From Nautilus pompilius (Eukaryota > Mollusca > Cephalopoda > Nautilida > Nautilidae), in the NCBI GenBank assembly GCA_018389105.1, contig JACATO010001094.1:204001-268000 (forward strand): a DNA stretch of 64,000 nucleotides, given 5' to 3'. The notes beneath the pieces are model-generated. The model saw only the letters and a list, made by a program, of their open reading frames with translations. It was not told where the DNA came from and ran no database searches. Below, in pieces: positions 47,478 to 58,000 of the stretch (its first letter is position 1; every line of letters begins with the position of its first letter). Made by a program: the position numbers and the translations under genes.

Positions 47478-47838
47478 TCAAACAATAGCGTCGTATGTCG
47501 CAGTTTTGGCTAACTCCTGAGATGTGCCGGTAGTTTCTCGCAGCAGCACCACAGTATCAGCGTCATCTATGCATTTCCTATATAAGACGGGTCGGAAAAC
47601 ATAGCCTTGCGATACCACTTCATTTGTGATATCATTTAGCAGACAAGCGGAACCTCTCTCTGCGGGGAATAATCACTTACACCTACCTTTCTCTCTATCT
47701 TATATTAACTACTGATGCAGAACCGTCTCAGAAATATGTCCAGACAAATAACATCGACGGCTTTTCTCTGTATGAAGATCTTTAACTTCATGTTTATTAA
47801 AGTCGAGAAAACCTGACTGTGCTTGATCAGACTGCGCC
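47478..47838 (-). pseudogene. Decayed non-LTR retrotransposon reverse transcriptase fragment
   Basis: On the minus strand, 47639 to 47478 reads LNDITNEVVSQGYVFRPVLY and then IDDADTVVLLRE, matching the INDI...FADDTVLL catalytic block of reverse transcriptases with damage at the ADD motif. Upstream, 47838 to 47720 reads QSGFLDFNKHEVKDLH, like the FLDFSKAFDxVxH block. The PQGS region between them is missing or unreadable, so it is an inactive remnant. Confidence 0.5.
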
Positions 47839-48294
47839 ATCAAAGATATGACCCCCCCCAAAATACAAAGGGTGTTTTTACTTTTTCTAAAAAGAACTTA
47901 ACCCCAGTGTAGAACTTCTTTGGTCTCACCTAATCCCCTGTGAGGCAAACAGCGTCTAAATAAAAACGCTAAGTGGTGGTACTATTCACTATAGATTAAG
48001 AATTATCACATAACCAGGATCCTAGAAAGGTCTAATGGAGTAGCTCAGAGTCTACGCAATGGATGGGAGCATTGAACGACTGTGTTTCATCTTTAATAAC
48101 TAAAGTAAAAAGAACAAAAGCGCGTTTTTACATGGTAGGCAAATACAGTATTTTGATTTCCCCCCCTTATGCCATTCATTAAAGGTGACCATCGTTCGGG
48201 CTATACAGATGTTGGTGTACTAGAAAGTACTTGGGAACCTTAAATAGGTTTAAAGATGATGTTAGGGGCAAACAATCTAATTTAAACTGTTTAG

Positions 48295-48439
48295 TAGACT
48301 AAGCGAACAGAGAGCAAATGATGTACAATGCTTGCAGGTGCTGCCAGTGTTTCAGCTCCAAGACTCCCTTAGAAACCAGGCAGTGCTACAGTGTGAGCTG
48401 CAGAGGATAAAGAAGAAATTAGAAGCTAAAAATACGTAA
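48295..48439 (+). CDS. Orphan terminal-exon-like ORF with polyadenylation signal
   Basis: After the candidate acceptor AACTGTTTAG, one frame is open to TAA at 48437-48439 and reads RLSEQRANDVQCLQVLPVFQ, LQDSLRNQAVLQCELQ and RIKKKLEAKNT. The heptad-like pattern suggests a coiled-coil C-terminus, and the residue usage looks protein-like. AATAAA follows at 48469. I do not recognise the family and find no upstream exons, so it may be the last exon of an unseen gene or a retroposed 3' end. Confidence 0.35.
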
Positions 48440-48474
48440 AACAAGAAAACAAATCGAATATCTCAAAAAATAAA

Positions 48475-51400
48475 CCGATAGGTGTGGTAAATCATGCTAC
48501 GAATAGTCAAATTTCAACAGTTCTTAAAGAATGTGCAATTCAGGCAAAAGGCCCAAATTATTTTAAGTGCATAAATGTTTTTGGACGAGATTCAAAGATT
48601 CACAAGGATGTTTAACGATATTTGTAATCTAGCTTTGACGACAGAACGTTGGTACACGATAGACATTATAAAATTCTCTTTTGGAAAGGAATGCAGAGAG
48701 GTAAATAAAAATTCTTCGACACCAGTGGGGCATCATAGGTCCCTAGTTTGTCATAACTATACGAGACATCGGAAACTTTTCCAGTTAGACACTGGAAAAT
48801 TTTCGGTAATTATGTGTAATACCGGATCAGAGAGCGGAAGCAGGCGTATTTCCGGTGAGGAGAGGATGGGAGTTGGGGGAGGGAACTTCGTGCGGTTTCT
48901 AAGAACTTTCTGGGATCTTAAGACCGCCGGAGAGCATACCATAGTCTAACCCCCCCTCTTACCCACACTAGCGCCGAAAACCACGAAAAAAAGGGAGAGA
49001 ACTTTCCGAGGGTCAGACAAACGGATTTTATCTTCCAGATCGTAGGTCCGCGCAGGTAGGGAGGGAGGGAGCTCTGTTCCGAACCAATCTCCTGGTGGCG
49101 GGCCGGGTATTTCCTCAGATCTCACACCGCGCCCAACTCTCGCGGGTGCAGGACGAGCCCCTCGCTCGCAAGCAGACACGACAGCCGATCTAAGCCGCCG
49201 TCACACGCCCGCACAACTGTACACCTCGGTCCGGAACCTCTCTACTCCTGAACAAAACTCGAGAGCCGAAACGTAAAGCGAAAGCTGGAGCCACGGGTCC
49301 GGGGAACGTAAACCGGTGGCTATTCCGCTGGTCAAGAAAACCCCTCCCGACTTAGATCAAGTACAGAAGCACGCAACTCCGACGAAGTTTGCGACACGAA
49401 GCAATGAAGTCTCATAGCCGTTAGCGTGAAAATGGGATGCGCGATGATCTAAAGATGATGCTTCGGGTGTGACATCGTCGTTATTATCTACCGGTACCTG
49501 TCGCGTCGTAGCTAAATGCGGAAGCGCGTCTAATGCGATCGTGAACAGTCAACACGGTTGATTGTCCCGCCTAAGGAGGAGTGGCAGGTGGGGGGTGGGA
49601 ATGAGAAGATTTGGAAAAGAACAAACAGAAACGAAATGCGTTGTCGGACAACAACATTAGCCCACTTCAGAAAGCAACAACAGAGAACGACTTCCTGGTC
49701 AGAAACCCTGCCCTCGTTAAATTAGAGGATTAACAATTCCTGACCTAGCCTCGCAGCAGGTATTTAAAAAATGTCTCAATTCGCTCGTAGCTGCAGATAT
49801 ATAATGTCAATGTTTTCGACGAAACGCCCGTCTCCAATTGTCAGCTGTCCATTATCCGGCTGGCCGCCATATTTGTTCAGAATATTATAACATGGAGCAA
49901 CATTAGAATGTTAGCTGCCCCTCAGATAATTTTATTCTAATTATATCAAAGCCTGAAATACAAAGTTTAAGCACGTCCATTACTACTTGGTTTAGTTTCG
50001 ATATTAAATTTTCTTATCTCAGTTTATCAAATGTAGGAAAGAATTAATGAAATACTGTACTTATACGTAAGAAATCGCCATCTTGAATTTTGACCCTCTT
50101 CGGACCCGAGAGTGGAAAAGTAGTGGGGTGCAGCCAATGAGGACTTCGCCCAAATATCCACCTCAGGTATCGCAGGTTTAGCTTAGTTATTAGATAAACA
50201 TGTTTAGCCACGGGATGTATTAAAAACTGTTTTCCAGGATTACATGTAGTTCTAAGGTATTTCGGCTGTCTGCAGTAACCAATACCAGAGGTCATAGTTA
50301 TGAATTGTATAAAATGTAATCAGGGCTTAACCGAGCAGTGGCGAGGCATTTCTTTTTTCAGGTTGCTAACAGATGTCATGTAATAGTCCATGTACTTTCA
50401 CAACCAGCTCTTCTAGGTCGCTTCTACCAAGTGGGAATTAGTTTCAGCCGAGCCCTGGCAGGGAAAATAGCTGACTGGAATTTCTCAAACCCCGACGGCA
50501 TCAAAAGGCGTTAAAAGGGAGGTGGGGCAGAGATATTTTCTGAAAGTAAGCGATATTTCACGCATTACTAAATTTCATGAATATCCGTTGTTCTCGAACT
50601 GTTTTAATTGTACGAAAACATGTTGCTTTAACTTATTTAACGTTTCTCAGCCTATCGTATTCTCCCCGCTCTCCCCCCCCACGCTTCTGGATGGATTCGA
50701 AGACGGAAGCCGAGGGAAGCCGCGAGTTATGCTTGATGAAGTAGGGGACGAGAGAGTAGTCGGTGCCGAACAGGACGTGGATGTGGCGATCACGTTCAAA
50801 AGTAATATACGGTAATAAATGCATAGAAACGCGTAAGTTATACCTTTTCAGTTATTGCGCTCTTCCACTCCACGCCACCGTTGCAGGGTTAACAAAAGAA
50901 ATAAACGCAGTACTTTTACTGTGCATGGGTGGAAAGAGGTAAATAGCAGTAACCACGCGCATCGATCTAAGAATCGTATCAGCAAGCATTTCTCTTCCGC
51001 GTCAAGGTTACCTTTACTAGTTCTCTAATGCTTTTATCAACCTCCCCCTTAAAGGGCCATCTTTGCGTTGCATTTACACGGGATCTACTAACTTCCGTAT
51101 TTAATGACAAATAAACATTAAGTAAAGTTGGTCTTTTCTGTTCTCTATAACTCCAGGGTCAAATTTCATGTCTACTGGGTCAAAGACCAAGGTTCAACCT
51201 TAGATGTTTAATCTAATTCACTCGTAAGGGCAGGCTTTACTTTTTCTAATTTTCCACACACCGATGCCCACAAGAGAGGTAACCGTGGTGAGAGAAAGCT
51301 GTTGGGAAAGAGTTAGTCGCTAGTTCTGCATCCACGTGACGGCAGGCACTTCCGATTTCGGCAGGAAAAGATTTTACTAGAGCCCCTTATTTTCAGCTGT

Positions 51401-53715
51401 GCAAAGAAATGAATAGAAGCGACTGGCGATTACCTCTTCATCCCCCCCCCCCCTGGGGCGGGAGTGAGGAGGAGGTGGTAATGTGCAGGGGATAGACTTG
51501 CGAGCAATGTAAATCTTGCGTGCAATAAATTCTCCTTTTACGTCTTACATCAAAATAAAAGCCAATTAAGTGGACTTTCATATACGGACCCTCAAAACCT
51601 CCGATTTCGCGCTGCTATCTGCCGGTCGAGGCGGAGTAGTCTCCCCCTCTCTCTTTTTCTCGCAAACAGCCATTTTGCCGGAAGTAGTTCATTCTTGTAA
51701 ACCGGTGCGTCACTTGTCGATGCGCTGCCGTAGCGATCAATCAAAAACGTTCGTTATATCCGGTCCCTTCATACGATTTCTTTGAAAAGCCAACAGATGT
51801 TAGATGGACGATTTCCAAATAACTGTCTGACGTTGACTGAACTTTCCCCTGTTACCTACGCAGCAGAGTTTTACCCCACTTCGCTTTTAAAAAAAATTTT
51901 TTTTTTTTTTTTTAAAAAGGGATCTTTTTCTTCGTATCCAATATTTTCTTATCTTTTTTCCTTTGTTTTGTCGAGCAAGAATTTCATCTTTTCCCGAAAG
52001 ACGACAGCAACCACCGAAACACGACACGCTGGCCACAGTGCAAAGGTCACTCTCCTCTATTCCGGTTTATCTAGTAAACCCCAGCTAAATAAAGCAAGAC
52101 TTTATACTTTCCATTGTCCAATTCAGCAGTCTTTTCAAGGTCACAAGCCAATTAATGGGTCACATGACAAAGTCTTATTCCAACTCCTTATTCAGTAACC
52201 AGTGACACGTGTTGCCTTTTACTATAAGAATTAAATATCAAGGGATCGTCTTCTACCGATAACATAAAGAGTGCTTTCTGTTAGAAGTTTCTGGGAAATA
52301 GTTCTAGCATTTAAGATAAATAAAGGGCGCGAATGTGTTATGTGTTGTTGTTTGTTTTTTTTTTTTAAAAGAAAATTATTATCTCGGATATAATAGGAGT
52401 TTAAAATGGTTTAATAATAATTAGATCGATATTGATTTTATATGGAGGTCACTTTTAAGATGTTGGGGTTCGGCACAGCAGATATCCTAACCGTTTCCAA
52501 CTTCAAAAAAAATTTATTGTATGCAGAAAAAATATAAGTATACAATTTATTTAGGTTAGTCTTTGTGGACCTCACGGGATTTCCAAAATAAACAAGAAAC
52601 CGAAAGTATGAAGTGCTTAAGGGGACAGATTCGGTTTCCTACGTTTGCCAATAGTGGAAGGAAGCGTCGTGCACCATCGGGGGAAAATAATACGGCTTTA
52701 CATCAGAAAGTCTGTTTTAGTAGCAGAAGTATATACCCACCAAGGAAGTGGACTTCCGGTGGCGTTGTTCTCGAAACAATTGTCCCAGTGTTGCAGGCCA
52801 GATTCTCCTTTTGAACTTTGCGTCTAAGGACAAAACAAAAACAAGCAAAAAAAAATAGAGAGTAGACGCGTTCGACGCGCCATCTGGTGACCGACGACTT
52901 TTGTGTTACAATCCGGTGATTGCCGAGCGATACCGAAGGCAGCGGGTAACGGAAAAAAGTGGCTTAAACGATAAAACATTGCTGGAAAAACAGAAATAAT
53001 CAGTCGGCATTTTACAAGAAGAACAATATTTAAAAAAAATAATTGTTTTGCATAAGGACGTTAAAGGGTTCCTTAATCTTTCCGAGTATCCCCTCCCCCC
53101 CTTTTTTTAAAATGACAGCCAAACAATCGTAAAAAAAGACAAATGTCAATTTTAAATTTCTGGTCCAGGGGAAGTAACTACAAACATTAATGATTAAAGG
53201 GAAGTAACATCTCCTTTAAAAACCCTCTTAAAAAAATTTACAAAATACAAAGGGTTGTAGCTGTTTTCAGTTGTATAATCCTCTCGCTCGTTGCCGAGTT
53301 TTAGTGACTTTGTCAGACGGCTTAAGCCGAGAGTCACAGAGTAACTTAATCATCGTATACGTTTAACACAGCCATATGTTAGCATATAGAAGGAAACAGC
53401 TATAGGTTAAATTATATTAACGATATCTCCATATCTTATTAATAGCTTGGTCATAATTTGTTTGTTTTTTTTAAAAACTCAGTCTTTTAATAAAATATTT
53501 ATCAGTTAAAGGAAAGTTATGATATAATGTATTCGCGGTTAAATTTGGAACACACTGAATTTCCACACGTTTAAATATATTTTACAAAATGTTTAGTTTT
53601 TACTTTAATATTTAATAAACTACAGTTATCTCCCTTGGAACATTTTTAATTTATCAAATCCCTAAGTCAGAATTAGTAAAGTTCGTCTGAAAGAAAAAGC
53701 TTGTTACATTTAAAC

Positions 53716-53716
<1 letters not shown>
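48475..53716. other. CpG-rich intergenic block, last part
   Basis: Apart from the codon-biased minus ORF at 50633-50824, I see no gene. It contains C and T homopolymers and GTTATCTCCCTT at 53625. Confidence 0.4.
50633..50824 (-). CDS. Codon-biased minus-strand ORF, unrecognised (exon or gene remnant)
   Basis: 63 codons starting MHLLPYITFERDRHIHVLFG and continuing TDYSLVPYFIKHNSRLP then SASVFESIQKR. The stretch from RDRHIH to SIQKR uses mostly C or G at third positions, unlike surrounding DNA, which suggests real coding origin. After SIQKR the frame runs into a G tract and looks non-coding. No acceptor AG lies just before it. I do not recognise the family. Confidence 0.3.
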   Translation of the reverse strand: MHLLPYITFERDRHIHVLFGTDYSLVPYFIKHNSRLPSASVFESIQKRGGGERGEYDRLRNVK

Positions 53717-53747
<31 letters not shown>

Positions 53748-53925
53748 CGTTTTTTCCCCTTTCCCTCGAGTCTTATGCGACGATCAAAGACAGTCACAGC
53801 TACGATAGACGAGAGATGATGCTCAAAACTGCTGGTAATCAGGAAATAGATGAAGATGCTTAACCAAACTCGAGTTCTGGTGCGTTTTGGTTGGAAATGG
53901 CAGCTGGTATTCATCATCATCATCA

Positions 53926-53982
<57 letters not shown>

Positions 53983-54129
53983 GATGTTTGGTTGGACAAA
54001 AAATATCCGATAGTCGGTCCAGCATCACGTCGTTTCTTCTTCTTCCTCTCTTCCAGTAAAAAGTCAGGTAATGAGAGTGGATGGATGGATGGGAGATTCT
54101 CATTGAAAGCCAACTTGGCGCCCCCTTAA

Positions 54130-54203
<74 letters not shown>

Positions 54204-54376
54204 GATGTTTGGTTGGACAAAAAATATCCGATAGTCGGTCCAGCATCACGTCGTTTCTTCTTCTTCCTCTCTTCCAGTAAAAAGTCAGGTAATGAGAGTG
54301 GATGGATGGATGGGAGATTCTCATTGAAAGCCAACTTGGCGCCCCCTTAATTTTATTATTATTATTATTATTATTA

Positions 54377-54410
<34 letters not shown>

Positions 54411-54625
54411 TGCTTTACATTTGTTTGCTCATAAGGTCGAGTCTCAGCTTTAAAAAGATGTATTGCTCAACCCTCCCCCAGGGGCCCTCGATCCTGGATA
54501 TATGGACTAGTTTTAGTTGACTCCTGAGGAAAACTACACCTTAAAGGTGGATTTTTTTTTCCAGCATAAAGGCAAAAACAGAATGTTTGCAGATCTGAGC
54601 GAGTTTAAAATAAAATTTATCATTA

Positions 54626-54687
<62 letters not shown>

Positions 54688-54916
54688 GAAGATACTTTTC
54701 AAAACTAGAAATCGAGAGACTCGCGTAGCGGAAAACGAAGAAATAGGCTGACGTAGCTTGTATAATATTGACAGTGTAATGCATATATGTATATATTTGA
54801 CAAAAATAATATGGTGATCAAAATGCACTCGTTTCTGCTATGGAGATTTGTTATAACTCCACCTTTTTTAGATAAGTGTTGAGGATCATTATTATTATTA
54901 TTATTATTATTATTTT
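53717..54916 (+). repeat. Cluster of (ATT)n/(AAT)n microsatellites
   Basis: Tracts lie near 53717-53745, 53922-53980, 54128-54200, 54351-54410, 54628-54688 and 54888-54916. They produce poly-Ile, poly-Leu or poly-Asn open frames that are not genes. Confidence 0.95.
53979..54356 (+). repeat. 221-bp-period duplication between ATT tracts
   Basis: The segment starting AATGGATGTTTGGTTGGAC at 53979 recurs at 54200 and is essentially identical through GGCGCCCCCTTAATTTT. Each copy is bounded by ATT tracts, suggesting unequal crossing over or slippage between them. Confidence 0.9.
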
Positions 54917-55026
54917 TTTTAAACGAGGAGGAGAAACCAGAAGATCCGGCCGGAAATGCAGTGACAGGGGACTATAACTGTCGGGACACCGCTGAGCCAT
55001 TTGCAAATTCTCACTCCATCCAGATC
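54917..55026 (+). promoter_or_regulatory. Probable TATA-less promoter and 5' UTR of the STI1-like gene
   Basis: Just upstream of the ATG is GGCCGGAAATG, an ETS-type site (CCGGAA) common in housekeeping promoters, and the start codon sits in ATCATGGCGGAT, resembling a YY1 site. No TATA box is evident at a suitable distance. The transcription start is not determined. Confidence 0.35.
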
Positions 55027-55042
55027 ATGGCGGATAATCCAG
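55027..55042 (+). CDS. STI1-like gene exon 1 (start codon)
   Basis: ATG GCG GAT AAT CCA G then GTATGT. The phase-1 G joins GA of exon 2 to give MADNPG followed by VLHLVD. The acceptor choice at 58267 (TGTGCAG) rather than 58260 (CATTAG) is decided by this phase; the other would hit a stop. Confidence 0.75.
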
Positions 55043-58000
55043 GTATGTTTACACCTACCGAAGTCCATCTCCCTCGTCGGCGGCTCCTTCTCCCGGCGAA
55101 CCTTCCCCAAAAGGAAAAGTCAGGCCCTCCGTCTGGCCGAGGGGGTTGGGGTTGGATCCGGTTCGGCCGAGACATTTCCCCTATCCCTCAGGTCGTCCAC
55201 CCTCGGTATCTGGTCTTACACCGATACCAGTAAAACCAACCCCGTCCCCTCCTCTTTCGCTGGTGGAACCCGAAACCAGCCGTCCACAAGCGAGGTGGAG
55301 CTTCGTAAAGAACGGAAAAGAGGAAGGAATTCCAGTAATGGAGTGGAGTTGGCCTCCACGAATATGCCCACAGACGGGTTGAATAGGTACTTCCGGAAAA
55401 TGGCAGCCCTGTATATATATAACACGTCCGGCCCCCCCACCCACTATAGCATAGAAATGTGTATATATATATATATAACACGTCCGGCCCCCCCACCCAC
55501 TATAGCATAGAAATGTGTATTATATATAATATAACACGTCCGGCCCCCCACCCACTATAGCATAGAAATGTGTGTATATATATATATAACACGTCCGGCC
55601 CCCCACCCACTATAACATAGAAATGTGTGTATATATATATATATAACACGTCCGGCCCCCCCACCCACTATAACATAGAAATGTGTATATATATATATAT
55701 AACACGTCCGGCCCCCCACCCACTATAACATAGAAATGTGTATATATATTATATATATATAACACGTCCGGCCCCCCCACCCACTATAACATAGAAATGT
55801 GTGTATATATATATATATAACACGTCCGGCCCCCCCACTATAACATAGAAATGTGTGTATATATATATATAACACGTCCGGCCCCCCCCACCCACTATAA
55901 CATAGAAATGTGTGTATATATATTATATATAACACGTCCGGCCCCCCACTATAACATAGAAATGTGTGTATATATATATATATAACACGTCCGGCCCCCC
56001 ACCCACTATAACATAGAAATGTGTGTATATATATATATATAACACGTCCGGCCCCCCCACCCACTATAACCTAGAAATGTGTGTGTATATATATATATAA
56101 CACGTCCGGCCCCCCCACCCACTATAACATAGAAATGTGTGTATAATATATATATAACACGTCCGGCCCCCCCCACCCACTATAACATAGAAATGTGTGT
56201 ATATATATATAACACGTCCGGCCCCCCACCCACTATAACATAGAAATGTGTATATATATATATATATAACACGTCCGGCCCCCCCACCCACTATAACATA
56301 GAAATGTGTATATATATATAATATAACACGTCCGGCCCCCCACCCACTATAACATAGAAATGTGTGTATATATATATATATATAACACGTCCGGCCCCCC
56401 ACCCACTATAACATAGAAATGTGTGTATATATATATATAACACGTCCGGCCCCCCACCCACTATAACATAGAAATGTGTGTGTATATATATATATAACAC
56501 GTCCGCCCCCCCACCCACTATAACATAGAAATGTGTGTATATATATATATAACACGTCCGGCCCCCCACCCACTATAACATAGAAATGTGTGTATATATA
56601 TATATAACACGTCCGGCCCCCCCACCCACTATAACATAGAAATGTGTGTGTATATATATATATATAACACGTCCGGCCCCCCCACCCACTATAACATAGA
56701 AATGTGTGTATATATATATATATAACACGTCCGGCCCCCCCACCCACTATAACATAGAAATGTGTGTATATATATATATATAACACGTCCGGCCCCCCCA
56801 CCCACTATAACATAGAAATGTGTATATATATATATATAACACGTCCGGCCCCCCACCCACTATAACATAGAAATGTGTGTATATATATATATATAACACG
56901 TCCGGCCCCCCACCCACTATAACATAGAAATGTGTGTGTATATATATATATATAACACGTCCGGCCCCCCACCCACTATAACATAGAAATGTGTGTGTAT
57001 ATATATATATATAACACGTCCGGCCCCCCACCCAACTATAGCATAGAAATTTAAAAACAGCTACTGCACGGAACAGTCGTTAGCCTGGCACTGCCGTGCA
57101 GACATCTTCGATGAATATGCTTTAAGAAAAGTGTTGAGTAAATACTTAGGGAGGGTGGCAGTGTAAGACTGAAGACTTCCCGCCCCTCTGCACACAACTG
57201 TACACATAGCTAACCCTAATTGGAAACCTGTCACTCCTTGAATTCAAAAATCATATCTTAAATTTCCGATGTTAATCAGTCCTTTAATTCGGAAGTTCCA
57301 TACTACCAGTTGGAAAGAAAGAAAGAAAAACTTTTTAAATCTCAGATTATTTCATTGTCTAAACTTAAAAGTTTAAAAACTGAATAATTTTGTACATAGG
57401 AAGTAATCTCTACATAGAACAAAACAATAAGAACTCCATCTTTGTTTTTTTATTTTTTGTTAATAATACTTTTCCAAAGAGAATGAATTAAATCACGTAA
57501 ATTACACATTTATGAAGAATGCCAAGAATGTTCTGGTATAGTGATGGAAATTGAATGTGATTATTAAAATAAAATGTCTTTGGATGTCTAGAAGTTCAGT
57601 CCTAGATTCTGATGCATTGACTTGTGAACAGCTTAAAATGTTCTGTCTTTTCACATTTTCAAAGGGTATTCCATGGTTTGAACTATCGCCACCAAAAATT
57701 GTCAGTTGTAAAAAATAATTTTGGATCTGGCAAAATATTTTTTAACTTCAGTTGCATAAATAAATCTGGAGGCAATACATGTGTGTTTTAGATGTTTCTT
57801 AGGTAGGTTTTATTACTTATATTTTGAACATGATGACTTGCAAAAAGGGGTATGAAAATGCCATCATGCTAATATACTACCCTCACTCTGCTGTGATCAA
57901 CAGTATCACTCATTGATTGCATCAGTTGACTTCATTATTTTAGATCATCTATGGACATGTGAATGTGATTATGTCTCACAACTTAAGACGTTTCCTTTTT

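Noticed and set aside
53654-54334. 226-codon minus-strand ORF with poly-Asn and poly-Ile
   Set aside because: Built from ATT microsatellites and the duplicated 221-bp unit; no family features.
55723-57031. Minus-strand ORFs of 90-131 codons with repeated YIYIYTHTFLCYSGWG peptides
   Set aside because: They are translations of the 57-bp minisatellite, which is repetitive with variable TA and C tracts that change the frame. Not genes.
55411-57050. CRISPR-like array
   Set aside because: The whole unit is repeated, including the parts that would be spacers; only simple TA and C tracts vary. The genome is eukaryotic.
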